Under the pieces are notes generated by a model. It searched no databases. It was not told the origin of the DNA and saw only the letters and a list, made by a program, of their open reading frames with translations. Positions 51,476 to 62,217 of a stretch of DNA of 64,000 bases are shown here, one piece after another. This DNA is from Solea solea (Eukaryota; Chordata; Actinopteri; Pleuronectiformes; Soleidae). Position 1 is the stretch's first letter. Every line of letters begins with the position of its first letter. Made by a program: the position numbers and the translations under genes. The stretch spans positions 28,375,651 through 28,439,650 of the forward strand of contig NC_081142.1 in assembly GCF_958295425.1 (NCBI RefSeq), in the 5' to 3' direction.

Positions 51476-51939
51476 ATACAGACTGACTGCCAAATAGTGA
51501 ACGGTTCCATACACCCACCAAGAGATAGACTGCTAAATAATGAGCTATTCTCTACATCCACCAACAGACTGAATCTGAAGAAGGAAAAAAAAAAAAAAAA
51601 CAGCTTTATTTCAGTACCAGGTTCCTCCTGTAGGTGACAGCATTGTTGTTTTTGACTTGAGTTGTTTATAATGTAAACAACCCAGATTTTGGACTGAAGA
51701 AGAAGAGGCTTGCGGGCATAAAACACATCATCACATACCAATCAATATAATAATGCTAAATAAGTTTAATATTTTGTAATTTTGCTTTTAGTTCTTTTTC
51801 ATATTCATTAACACTTGTTCATCCCTGCTCCATTGTCTATTTTGTATATAGTAACAAGTGAATTTCCTTTGTGAGGGATCCATAAAGTCTAATCTAACAC
51901 ACATTTTTCATACATACATAAAAAGGTCATTTAAAAGAA

Positions 51940-52215
51940 CCAAATTGATTTAGTTTTTAATGATTTATTTGTTATATGGAGCAAAGAAACCAGGAAATAT
52001 TTACATTTAACCAGCTGAAAAATGTCAGAAACTAGAAATATTCACATTTAAGAAGCTGGAAAATCACAGAAACTAGAAAATATTCACATTTGAGAAATCT
52101 GAAATCTTGTTTAAATAATAAAAAAAGCTTCAAACCGATTAATCGATTATGAAAATAGTTGACAATTCATTCAGTAATCGAGTAATTGAGTAATTGTTTC
52201 AGCTGTAATATTTAG
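51940..52215. mobile_element. ATCGATTA element copy with internal duplication
   Basis: The internal motif agaaactagaaa(ta)ttcacattt is repeated, and the element ends GAGTAATTGTTTCAGCTG. It lies about 220 bp before the CDKL5 promoter patch. Confidence 0.65.
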
Positions 52216-52429
52216 TAAATGTTAAAATGGTAACAGCCCTGGATGTAACATTAAACTTTAAAATAAATAAATGTGTGATTTTAATATTAAACTTAGTTTC
52301 ATCTTAATCTCTATGCACAGTGACAACAGAATGTCATGTTGTGAATTATGTAATTGAGAAATTACAACAAAATTGTCTCCCTCACAGAAACACCCTCACA
52401 CTGCAACAAGCACCGCCCTCCTTACCCCA

Positions 52430-52644
52430 CACCCGCTCTCTGATTGGCCCAAAGAGCGGAGGCTCCAGGACAAACGAGCGGCGATTGGTCGCCGCGCCTG
52501 TCACTCAAATAGTTGCCTGGTGACCGAGCTGCTTGTCAAACGCACGGTCCAGTTCTGCTCACTGTGACTGCTGCTGCGTCCGTGGGTGGATGTCTGTGTC
52601 CGTGGGCCGCGTTCCATCATTTATTTCCACACCAAACTGACTGA
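52430..52644 (+). promoter_or_regulatory. cdkl5: CDKL5 promoter and noncoding exon 1 candidate
   Basis: This is a CpG-rich patch with two inverted CCAAT boxes (ATTGG at 52443-52447 and 52484-52488) and an RFX X-box-like inverted repeat GTTGCC-T-GGTGAC at 52512-52524. A strong donor GTGAGT starts at 52645. The next promising acceptor upstream of an in-frame kinase start is at 62049, so intron 1 would be about 9.4 kb. Assignment to CDKL5 is by direction and position. Confidence 0.5.
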
Positions 52645-53171
52645 GTGAGTACTTTATTTTATCAACGTCACGCACTCACGAAGCGTCGGGATTAAAACGT
52701 GTGTTTCTGTGATTAAACCTCGCGAGAAAGGACAACGTTTACCAACCGTGAGGTTTGTTGTTTTTCAGCTAATTTCAGCGTTTTTTCTGTGTTTTTGTCA
52801 TCACGCAACTCACCTAGCTTCATTTTAACTGAACTGTAACGGAAGCTAGCGTCAGTTGACGCGGGTTAACCCACGTTAATGCTAAGTTAGCTGAAGTAGA
52901 GACTGTGTGTGTGTGTGTTTGACTTGGATTTATGACTGAAAATATGTGGGATATTAACACACGCACACACGTCGTGAATTCACCTCCAATCATTTTGATG
53001 CGTTGCCTGTTTTTACGCACATTTTTTTTTTGATTTTAGCATAAACAACAACCCAAAACAGAATATTCGGGGATAATTTTTTTTGTAAAATTGCATAAAA
53101 CTAGGCAAATCATTCAAACTTAAATGTAAACAAGTTCGCTAGCTTTGCTATCAGTGGCATCAACCTGATGT

Positions 53172-53190
53172 GAGCGCCCCCTGCTGGCGA
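53172..53190 (+). promoter_or_regulatory. CTCF-core-like motif, copy 5
   Basis: GAGCGCCCCCTGCTGGCGA, the best match of the set to the CTCF core since it keeps CTGG, about 530 bp after the CDKL5 exon 1 donor. Confidence 0.45.
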
Positions 53191-53308
53191 GACACTGAGG
53201 ATCACTGACGGTAGCTAAGGTTTCAATTTTAAAATGTATCACAGATTATTTTAAAGATGCGGTAACTGAAAAAGTGCATTTATCTGCGACAGGGCTGATT
53301 GTGACTGT

Positions 53309-53327
53309 GAGCGCCCCCTGCTGCTAA
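53309..53327 (+). promoter_or_regulatory. CTCF-core-like motif, copy 6
   Basis: GAGCGCCCCCTGCTGCTAA, 137 bp after copy 5 with shared downstream sequence (gaggatcactg, cggtagctaggtttc), so the two form a tandem duplicate. Confidence 0.4.
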
Positions 53328-53488
53328 GAATCAGACCGACACAGAGGATCACTGTCGGTAGCTAGGTTTCGAATAGAAATGTGTCCATATTTTAAGTGAA
53401 TTTTTTGGATTTTAAAAGCATGCATTTATCTCTACAAGTTAGTTCACTGAGAAAAACAGTGGGTGGCACCAAAGTCTCTGTCACCTAG

Positions 53489-53545
53489 GGTTGAAAAACA
53501 TATCACGATATAGCTTCTTCATATCGATCGATATAGATAATTATT
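53489..53545. mobile_element. Fragment with ACATATCACGATATAG motif
   Basis: Short AT-rich repeat fragment (agggttgaaaaacatatcac, gatatag) of a type common around the BED-finger hAT elements. Ends not determined. Confidence 0.35.
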
Positions 53546-53777
53546 GATCATTTTTCATGACCTATTAAAAATGAAGAATAATAAACACTTTAACACTTTT
53601 ATTCTAAACTCAAACTTTCCTCTTAAACTTGCTGACGGAAAGCATGTCCTTGGCTCCGTCTTTGTAACATTTAGATGTTTTATCATACGGCACTGTTGCA
53701 GGGTACCTCAACAGGGCAGTCTCAGTATCTCCACATGTAGCAGCAGATGATGTTGATGGTCGTATCGTACAGCACGT

Positions 53778-54491
53778 TAGGGCTGGGCGATATGGCCTTT
53801 TATTAATACCGCGATATTTTTAGGCCATGTCACGATACACGATATATATCTTGATCTTTTGCCTTAGCCTTGAATTAACACTTTGATGCATACAATCACA
53901 CCAGTATGCGGATTCTATATGTCTACATTAAAACATTCTTGTTCATACTGCATTAAAATATGCTAATTTTAAACTTTCATGCAAAAAAGGGGAAATCACA
54001 ACTAAGTCAAAGTTAACAAAACTGTATTTATTAAACAGTGAGTGGCAGCACTCTTCATTTTCTAGCAGGTGGTTTCTCAAATGATGACATAAATTTGATC
54101 TACTGCTACATTTTAAAGCGACGCTTTTGCGACATATTTTGCATATCACCGTTGTTTGTTCAACATCTTTCTTCTTGAAAACAAACCATCGCCAGACGAT
54201 GGATCCTGTGCTGTTTTTCTTCGGAATTAATTCGTCCTCCATGTGTTACTGTTAGCACCTGCTACTGCTACCGTTCTGCTGGGCGAGGGCGTGTGACGCT
54301 GCACCCACGACAGACTGACGTATGTCACTAGGTGCGCTCGTTTTGTCTCCCTGTGAGAGGGAGAGACGAGAAAGAGTGTGAGAAGCTGAGTTAAATGTCC
54401 GCTGCTAAAAGCAAATGCATTACAACGTATACTCGAGTATCACTATATAGTCATTTTCTACATCGCACAGACAACAAGCCGCCCAGCCATA
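53778..54491 (-). mobile_element. hAT element with BED zinc finger remnant, exact 8-bp target duplication
   Basis: The 714-bp element starts TAGGGCTGGGCG and ends CGCCCAGCCATA, near-perfect inverted repeats. CAGCACGT flanks it exactly at 53770-53777 and 54492-54499. On the minus strand a frame from 54242 encodes a BED finger: WRWFVFKKKDVEQTTVICKI, then CRKSVALKCSSRSNLCHHLR NH. No catalytic core follows, so this is an internally deleted ZBED-type hAT. Confidence 0.9.
53943..54242 (-). pseudogene. BED-type zinc finger fragment of hAT transposase
   Basis: Ninety-nine codons starting MEDELIPKKNSTGSIVWRW, with the C-x2-C ... H-x4-H finger of BED domains at about residues 34-57. After residue 70 similarity is lost. 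It is the first exon of a transposase only, not a host gene. Confidence 0.75.
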
Positions 54492-54499
54492 CAGCACGT

Positions 54500-55175
54500 G
54501 TAATCCAGGGGGTGTGAGCGACGTAGATGCTAGAATATGTTTGATGATAATAAGTAATAAGCTCTTGGTGGGTTACGGTCGTCTGGCCTAATTTGTAGGC
54601 TACATTGGCGTGACTGTGGTCGGACTTTAAAGGCGACATAGACCGGAAGCTCCAATTAACGCTGCGTTTGTGTGTGTATCTGCGTCATTACCTCGTTTAT
54701 GAAACCCTAAAGTTTCAGAACAAACAGTTCAGCCACTGCTGAGAAAATAGGGTTTTATTGTGTTCCTGGGCTCTGCGAAGCAGATCAGCACTTCCGTATG
54801 TTGATGATGTCATCAGTATACCTCACCACTCCTCTCACCACCATAGCGCCTCCTGGTGCGGGCACTAGTCCGGGCACATCCGGTTGCGTACATTCAACCG
54901 CAGAAGAAGAAGAACTACTCTCGTTGTAGCTGGGGAGATGCAGAGCATCCACCGTGCCAGAGGGGGAGCTGTGTATCTGAGAGCTGGCCTATCTATTACG
55001 TCACTTCCAGGTACCTGGCCAATCACAGGACAGTGGGAAAGCTCTCGTTGGCTGGCCAATCAAAACACAGTCCACGTTCTGGGGGTGTGGTTTTGGTCTG
55101 AAACAGCGTGGCTTACGAGAGCGTCAGTGAGAAGATATTTCGATCGGCTCGTTTGCAGCGATTAGGAGGTTTTTA
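54500..55175. other. Intergenic / CDKL5 intron 1 sequence, repeat-like
   Basis: It has two inverted CCAAT-like motifs (GGCCAATCACAGG and GGCCAATCAAAAC) and tggatgatg-type sequence, but no frame or splice site I can support. It may be another degraded DNA element. Confidence 0.4.
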
Positions 55176-55285
55176 ACCATGAAAACAAGTTAATATATGT
55201 AAGTAGACATCCATAACTAACATATATGTGACCATGAAAACAAGTTAATATATGTAAGTAGACCTCCATAACTAACATATATGTG
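55176..55285 (+). repeat. 55-bp perfect tandem duplication
   Basis: Two copies of a 55-bp unit starting ACCATGAAAACAAGTTAATA (55176-55230 and 55231-55285) differ at one base. The unit contains an imperfect palindrome around atatatgtaagtagac / catatatgtg. Confidence 0.95.
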
Positions 55286-55642
55286 TGATACAAGCATTCG
55301 ATGTCACATATAAGTAACCAAAAACAGCCATACTGGCGAGGTTGTGTGTCCTTTTCGTTTTACTAACGATCTCTTCCCTTTCAGCGCTCATTCTCGCCTC
55401 TGCTCACTCGATGTTCACATGCTGTTGTTGTGACCGAGAGATAGAAGGATATTTAGCAGACTTCCAATGCAACAATAAGGAACGTATTGCTAGTAAGGAT
55501 GTGAAAGCTATAATATCCTTTTGTGTAGAGTTAAGTGCAAGTGAGGGGTCAGGAATCCCAAATATAGCAATCAGAGGACAAGGTTGAAGATTTAGCCCAA
55601 GAACAGTGGACATAACAGTAAAATAATCTGCCCAAAAACCTT

Positions 55643-55888
55643 TCAGATCAGGACAAAAAAAAACATATGGGTTAGGTGACAAGGAGAGCCATGGCATTTA
55701 TCACATTTGTCTTCCACTTCCGGATACAGTTTAGATAGTCTAGACTTAGAGAAATGCACCCTGTATAAGTCAAATTGGATAACTCCAAGACGAGCACAAG
55801 AGGTGGTAGAACGTATCCTCGCTATGGCCTGTTCCCAGGACTCCTCCCGTATTTGCATTCCCAGTTCCTCTACCCATGTACAGTACAC
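55643..55888 (-). pseudogene. LINE ORF2 C-terminal cysteine-rich fragment
   Basis: Reads RVHFSKSRLSKLYPEVEDKC then DKCHGSPCHLTHMFF, the zinc-knuckle-like C-terminus of L1-clade ORF2. A frameshift interrupts it after MFF; the continuation (LKGFWADYF...) lies in another frame. Confidence 0.75.
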
Positions 55889-56348
55889 TTAAGTTTAGCA
55901 TTTGAAACTTTGCAACTTTGAAATGATTCTTCTGTGATGAGGGACAAATGATAGCATGGTTTCCCATCGCTGCTATGGCAGTAAAGAGGGGAAATTAGGG
56001 AAACACTTAGGAACATAATTGCGAGTCTGAAAATAGTGAAACAGATGAGTAACAGCGAGGCCATAGTGAGATGACAAATTATCAAAACTATCAAAGACAC
56101 CATCTACATTCAAAGGGTTGAATTGTGTAATACCCTTGTCACACCACACTGTCAATGTCGAGTCTGAAAGTGGAAAATAAATGGTTTTTATTTGAAGGAC
56201 CCAAGGAAGATGCAGCTACAAATTTAAAATGTCTAAATTGATCAGTGGTGGCTGTCAGTATCAAAAAAGTATTTTTTTAAATTATTATTTGTAATAATCA
56301 AATTAATGTGTGTCTGAACGTGTCTGAATTCAATTACTTTTTCAGTAT

Positions 56349-56821
56349 GTTATGATTATATTTCCTGAAAGAATATGGTTATTTTTTGTGAAGCTGAGCT
56401 GGATTTTCCTGTATGTCATTAAACGCATCATAGCTCCGTGGACCTGCTCTAGTAGTATTGCTGGCCTTTCGTTGAAGCTGCCATTTCCTATTTGGTTATA
56501 ACTTTGATGAAGAGGTACATCATTTGCGGTAGTTGGAGTGTTAATGATAAGTTTATAATTTTTTTTAGAAGTGGTGAGGACAAAACTGTTGATCATAAAT
56601 AGTGACAGGGACGTGTTCCCCGCGTAGCTGACGCCTATGCTTATGTGGAAGCTTGTTTTTGTGTCATATGGTGGCTTGTGAAATTGCGTTTGCTGAGTGA
56701 CTTAATGGAAGATGTGGTGGTAATGATGCAGTAGCCTATAGATGCGCAGTGGTGTGCGTGTGCGCTATGGCGTGTTTTTTTTAATTTATTTTTTTACTTT
56801 AAACCCCACGGTACGCTACTG
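56349..56821. mobile_element. Element B, copy 1 (inside the LINE)
   Basis: It shares over 90% of its sequence with 59621-60252: TATGATTATATTTCC, GAAGCTGAGCTGGATTTTCC, GGGACGTGTTCCCCGCGTAG and AAACCCCACGGTA. It lacks the block at about 59780-59950 of copy 2 and has its own short segment instead. TTCAGTA / TACTGAA at the ends may be short inverted repeats. Class unknown. Confidence 0.7.
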
Positions 56822-57137
56822 AAATTGATACCCGATCTTGAGCATGTTAAGAACCACCTGATTATCAGTATATAGAGAGGGTTTTGTAGGTAAAGGGGAA
56901 TAAAGTAGAGCAGGTATAGAAGATCCCCTAAAGGATGATAGTTCCAGTTTACACCAAGAGGATTCAGGAGATTTGAACCTGTAGCAAAGTTTATGGATGT
57001 GAGCAGCCCAATAATAAGTTAGAAATGTCCTCCACTAAGTCTGCACCTCTGCAGTAAAGTTTTACAGACCTAGGTGATTTCCCACCCCAAATAAAAGAAC
57101 AATTGATCTTATCCACTGAAAGAGGAATTGACTTTGA

Positions 57138-57512
57138 GGGCCACACGGTGGGGTAGTGGTTAGCACTCTCGCCTTGCAGCGAGAAGACCCGGGTTTGAGC
57201 CCAGGTTGGAACAAGGGCCTTTCTGCATGGAGTTTGCATGTTCTCCCCGTGTGTGCGTGGGTTCTCTCCGGGTTCTCCGGCTTCCTCCCACAGTCCAAAA
57301 ACATGCAATGTGGGGATAGGATTGGACACTCTAAATTGACCATAGGAGTGAGTGTGGGAGTGAATGGTTGTTTGTCTCTATGTGTGTGTGGCCCTGCGAT
57401 GGACTGACGAACTGTCCAGGGTGTACCCCGCCTATCGCCCGATGTAGCTGAGATTGGCACAGCACCCCCCGCGACCCTCTGGCGGAGGATAAAGCGGTAG
57501 ATGATGATGACT
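57138..57512 (+). mobile_element. V-SINE-like tRNA SINE, intact copy
   Basis: The head GGGCCACACGGTGGGGTAGT GGTTAGCAC carries the A box and GGGTTTGAGCCC the B box. The core GTTTGCATGTTCTCCCCGTG and the tail CTGTCCAGGGTGTACCCCGC follow, ending GATAAAGCGGTAGATGATGA. It is inserted in the LINE. It is a useful full-length reference for the split copy at 38962-40433. Confidence 0.88.
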
Positions 57513-57875
57513 GAAAAATAGAAATTTTGCTGAAATATTCATTTTAACAACATTAATCTTGCCAATTAATGAAACGGGGAGTTTACCCCATCTTTGAATA
57601 TCGGATCTTTGAAGTAAGGGGAGTGAAATTAGCAGATGCAAGGCTAGATAAAGAACGAGTCACGTTAATACCTAAGTATTTAAATAGTCTAAAGACTAAA
57701 TTGAAAAGGTAAATCTGAGTGTTGAAGATGACAGGCTGCAGTATTGATGGGAAAACACTCACCTTTCCCCAAATTTACTTTATAACCTTAAAAGGTGCTC
57801 CAGAATACTTAAAACAGCAGGGATAAAAAGTGTAGGATCAGCTATATACAATAACAAATCATCTGCATACAGCAA

Positions 57876-58124
57876 TCATTTATATTCAATTCCATTGCAG
57901 GTGATTCCTTTGAACAAGGGGGAAGATCTTAATGTGATAGACAGAGGCTCGATAGCGATGGCAAAGAGCAAAGGTGACAAAGGACAACCATGGCAACTTC
58001 CACGTTCAAGGACAATATAAACATCATTAGTATGGACACTGGCTTTAGGGGACGAATAAAGGAGGCGAATCCTAGAAATAAATTTATCACCTAATGCAAA
58101 TTTCTCTAAAGCTGGTACTCCCAC
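57876..58124 (-). pseudogene. LINE reverse transcriptase fragment
   Basis: Open stretch of 82 codons with FISRIRLLYSSPKASVHTND and CPLSPLLFAIAIEPLSITLR, RT motifs just before the YADD box. A TAA separates it from YADD at 57858-57869. The enzyme is not intact. Confidence 0.85.
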
Positions 58125-59528
58125 TCTACCCTATCAAATGCCTTTTCAGCATCTAAAGAAATCCCAAGTTCAGGGAGTTCAGTCGAATGTTTTGAGTAAA
58201 TTATGTTGAAAAGTGTACAGTATCAAAAGACAATTGACATCTCTTTATGAAACCATTTTGCTCTTCGGATATAAAATGAGGAAGCACATTCTCTAAACGG
58301 GATGCAATTACTTTAGCCAACATTACTTTGTCCTTTTGGAGAAGGAGCACAATAGTGACTAGTGTCAAAGTTGGTGGTAATTAACCACTTTCTAAGGATC
58401 ATTGAATCCAGATAAAAGTAGCAGTGCCAATTTACCATAAAATGTTTTGAAAATTTAAACCGGTAACCCGTGAGTCAGTCCCCTCAGAGCGGGTGCTTTC
58501 AGGAGCTGGACTGACCGTCACCAGCAGTCTCCTGTAAAAATACTACATCAGAGTTTAAATGTTTTGCATGTGTAAAAACCTTAGATCTCTTATCAGGATA
58601 CCTCTAATACCTCTGATCTTCCAACTAATAAATCTGAGGTGTGCCTGACCCAGCAATGCTGGGATCTATATTGCCATTAACCATTTAAATAAAGAAAACA
58701 ACAAAAATGCAAATGGTCACAGAGAGCTGAGGTGGGACAAACACAGAACAAAGGAGACAGGAGTGTTTCCTACAATAACCAAAAGTTGTCCACAATGCGC
58801 GCATTGATAAACATGATATATTGAGAAAAAAAAACTCACATTATAAAATATTGTTTCATCTAAAGGTGAACATTTCAACAAAACAACAAAGATGGCCGCC
58901 TTACTAACACAAATCGAATTTCCACATAGATCAGATGAATACGGTGAAGCATGTGAAAATACAAATGAACAAATAACAGCAGGCCCTAAGTCCTGTTCAA
59001 ATAGATGCAGAGAGCATAAAATGAGGTAGTGCTGATTTACAAAAAATCTGATACAAAAATACAAAATATGGTACCGCCCTGGTACGGTATATGACACCTA
59101 GCACCTAACCTAGTTAGTGCAATAAACCAGAAAACCACCTAATAGTGCACAGGTAGAGAATTAAGGCTAGTGATACCACAAACTCTAGGCAATAATAGAA
59201 CACAGATCTGAAAAGCCATTGGAGCTCACCCAGAAATCAAGGTTTTGACAAAGGCGCTGGCTTCCTCCGCTGAAACAAAGTCCTCAACACCGTTGTATGT
59301 GATGCAAAGTCGCGCTGGATGAATCAGACCATACCGAGCACCGTCAATGTCCAGATTTTTACTGACTGATCCTTTCAGCTCAATAATCCCTTCTGGAAAG
59401 GGTAACCAGATCAAGTACGGCGGGAACAACTCGAGTGTCTTTATGAAGATTTATTTCACACACACAGTTAGGTTGTAAATCCGACAAGTCGTAATAATCA
59501 ATTAATTGTTTCATTTCTAATTTTAACA

Positions 59529-60432
59529 TCGCAGCACACAGGAGGTGTTGATCCACTGCTGCCTCCGTCACTAAGTTCAAATGTCTGATTTTTGTCAATT
59601 CGGCATTTGTAAGTCATCACTTATGATTATATTTCCAGAAAGAATACGGTTATTTTTTGTGAAGCTGAGCTGGATTTTCCTGGATGTCATTAAACGCACC
59701 ATAGCTCCGTGGACCTGCTGTAGTAGTATTGCTGGTCCTTCGTTGAAGCTGCCATTTCCTATTTGGTTATAACTTTGACTGACGTGTGTCATCAGCCAAT
59801 CAAAATGTGATGCATAGTGACAGAACGCCCCAGGCCCAGAGATGTGTCTGGCGCTAGCCCCCTGCTGTTGTCATCAACGATGTTTGAACCTTTGGCGGGT
59901 TTTGAAGTAAGCTATGGCCACTGCAGTAACACCAAGTTACTGATGTGATGAGGACAAAACTGTTGATCATAAATAGTGACGGGGACGTGTTCCCCGCGTA
60001 GCTGACGCCTATGCTTATGTGGAAGCTTGTTTTTGTGTCATATGGTGGCTTGTGAAATTGCAGTTGCTGAGTGACATAACGGAAGATGTGATGGTAATGA
60101 TGCAGCAGCCTATAGATGCGCAGTGGTGTGCGTACGTGCGCTATGGTTGTTGCAGATGAACTGTCTCGTGAATATAGTCGGTGTTTGTGCATGTTTTTTT
60201 TTTTGTTTTTTTTTTACTGAAGGCCCTGACTGAAACCCCACGGTATGCTACTGGATTTACCTCAGTACCCACACGAGGCAGCAGTAGACCAGCAGCTCCT
60301 GTGTCCTCACGAGCTAAAATCACAGATTTTCTCACTGGACTTTGGTGTGTGAGAGTGAGTGGTTTACAGACTTCAGTTTCCTGTTGGAAAAGTCTGTCTG
60401 ACAGTGAGATAAAGACATGAACATGAACGTTA
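59529..60432. mobile_element. Fold-back element split by a later insertion
   Basis: The left inner part (59529-59620) and the right part (60253-60432) are the two halves of one fold-back copy. Element B (59621-60252) lies between them, so this copy is older than the B insertion. Confidence 0.75.
59621..60252. mobile_element. Element B, copy 2 (inside a fold-back element)
   Basis: Longer copy of the same family, with an extra block of about 170 bp containing CATCAGCCAATCAAAATGTG. It splits a fold-back element. No coding frame is recognisable. Confidence 0.7.
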
Positions 60433-61730
60433 ACAAGGGTTTTCTCATGCTTTTTTTCAAAGGCAAGCGTGCTGGGATGTTGTTAAACCATTATTTTAAG
60501 ACACTGGAACTCTTTTTTTATTCATCAATAATAATCAGAGTAGTCTGTAATTAATTCGGTGTAATAATAAATTAACTTTTAGAACGCTCAATAACCACTT
60601 CATTCTTTGATGCTTGTTTACCTCTCAGGAGTGTTTTGTTTCAAAATGCATAGCATTATTTTTGATTCTGATGATTGTAATGTCAGATCAGACTAATGGT
60701 AACGGTGCACGAGCATGTTTGAATGTGAATTTATCACCAAGCATGAGTCATTGTGTTGACAGCTGAGTAAAGTATGTGTTCCAAAGCTGTGCCCAGTGAA
60801 TTCCTGCACAGGAGAGTAGAGTCAGCTAGAATCTTCTCAGGGAAAAACAGTGAGGCTGTACGTGACATGATGCAGTTTTAAGAAGCGCTCGGTGTTTGGA
60901 TTCCGTCTGAATATATGCGTTGTCAGGTTTGCCCTCAGTGTGTACACACACACACACACACCTGTGTTGATGATGATGAGTAAGACAGAGGAGTAACGGA
61001 CGACCACGCGGAGTTGTTAAACGTTCTGGGAGACGGGAGTTTTATTTTTGTGCATCCTGATGAGTGGCTCCTGCGCCCACAGCGACGCGCACTGTAGGAG
61101 ACTGAGTTTGAGCGTGAGTGAGTGAGTGAGTGAGAATCATCCTCCAGCTTTTCCAGTGGAGGAGAAGATCAAATGAAAGAGAAACTGGCGTCTGGAGTGC
61201 TTGGACTGATTCAATCAGAGGGAAGAGTGTGTGGAGACGAGCGGACACCGCCATCACATTAACACTCACTGAGCAAGATATGGATGTTATATCTGTCATA
61301 TCGTGATCAAGTATCTGTGGTGACTTTTCCTGCTTTTAAAGACTGTTGCATTGATAATCGTCATATTTATTATATTGAATACATTTGTCAAATACATAGT
61401 TTTTCTCTCTTTGAGCACAGATACACTAGATCTGGCATTGTGAGACTTGTCTACTTCAGTGTAACAATAATCAGTCAATTGTAAACTAAGTGCAAAAAGA
61501 ATTGAAGTCATAAGAGAGTCGCGTAGCAATCACTAAATCTGACCTCTGACCTCCAGTACCATGATCACACATGGAGGGAAACACCTTGTGACCTGCTTGG
61601 TGTTCCGTAGCGTGGATCCAGTACGTAAATGGAGTGTTTAAATACAGGATTTTCCACCACAGAATAAGGTCACATGACTGATGAATAAGGTCACATGACT
61701 GATGAATAAGGTCACATGACTGATCACAGC
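60433..61730. other. CDKL5 intron 1, mostly unique sequence
   Basis: A CA tract at 60945-60961 and a CpG-richer stretch at about 61000-61110 are present, without a supported exon. A 21-bp triple repeat lies at 61662-61724 (listed separately). Confidence 0.5.
61662..61724 (+). repeat. 21-bp perfect triple repeat
   Basis: Three exact copies of GAATAAGGTCACATGACTGA+T. Each has TAAGGTCA (nuclear-receptor half-site pattern) fused to TCACATGA (E-box/M-box pattern). It lies about 490 bp upstream of the CDKL5 start codon. Confidence 0.95.
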
Positions 61731-61992
61731 GCACAGGAGTTGTTGATCCACTGCTGCCTCCATCACTAAGTTCAAATGTCTTATTTTGTCACTTCAGTGT
61801 TTGAAATCCTTTGTTCAGATTGACGTCAGTGACACACAGTGACCACACGAGGCAGCAGAGGACCAGCAGCTCCTGTGTCCCTGTGAGCTAAAATCACTGA
61901 ATTTCTCTATGGACTTTGGTGTGGGAAAGTGAGTGGTTTACAAACTTCAGTTTCCTGTTGGAAAAGTCTGTCTGACAGTGAGATAAAGCTGA
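61731..61992. mobile_element. Palindromic fold-back element, copy near CDKL5
   Basis: It starts in the inner arm (CAGGAGTTGTTGATCCACTG) and runs through a complete right arm. It ends about 57 bases before the proposed acceptor of the CDKL5 start-codon exon. Confidence 0.85.
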
Positions 61993-62049
61993 AAACTAGT
62001 GTGCACATATTTATACTTATTTATGCTGCTGTTTCTTGCTTTTCCACAG

Positions 62050-62217
62050 TTACTTACCGGACCACCGCTGCTGCTGCTGAAGGCATGTGGTGGATATTAT
62101 GGCTCACAGCAGACGGTTATCTCTCAGGAGCAAATGTGTGGCCAGCTCACGCCATCCTGTAGCCACGCCCCCTCCACCCGAGCGCCATGCACCTGACGCA
62201 TCACGCCTTTTGACTTC
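62050..62217 (+). promoter_or_regulatory. cdkl5: CDKL5 leader in exon 2, with upstream ORF
   Basis: If the acceptor at 62049 is used, these bases are 5' UTR. They hold an ATG at 62083 that reads about 26 codons to a TAG near 62162, in a separate frame from the kinase start, and further ATGs inside it. The upstream ORF could damp CDKL5 translation. Both the acceptor and the effect are inferred. Confidence 0.4.

Larger units (their letters stand above)
50577..51575 (+). repeat. Degenerate ~50-bp minisatellite between SCML2 and CDKL5
   Basis: About a dozen diverged units share GACTGCCAAATAATGAGCTA followed by a TATTC/CATCCACCAA-like tail. Two insertions interrupt the array: a segment ending in a poly(A)-like tail at about 50640-50935, and a tRNA-like SINE at about 51290-51475. 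The divergence shows the array is old. Confidence 0.8.
55400..59470 (-). mobile_element. L1-like LINE retrotransposon, broken by two insertions
   Basis: On the minus strand, ORF1-like C-terminal sequence at 59430-59226 (YGLIHPARLCITYNG, EEASAFVKTL) is followed by the start of an ORF2 endonuclease near 58690-58500. After a deletion come the reverse transcriptase with DAEKAFDRVEW (about 58150) and the catalytic YADD at 57869-57858, then the C-terminal cysteine-histidine segment LYPEVEDKCDKCHG near 55720. Many stops and frameshifts make it dead. A SINE (57138-57512) and element B (56349-56821) are inserted in it. Confidence 0.85.

Noticed and set aside
57138..57210. tRNA-like head at 57.1 kb as a free tRNA gene
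   Set aside because: It continues into the conserved V-SINE core and tail and sits inside a LINE.
58717..59097. 126-codon hydrophobic minus-strand frame
   Set aside because: It lies between LINE ORF1 and ORF2 remnants and has no recognisable domain; probably LINE inter-ORF sequence.
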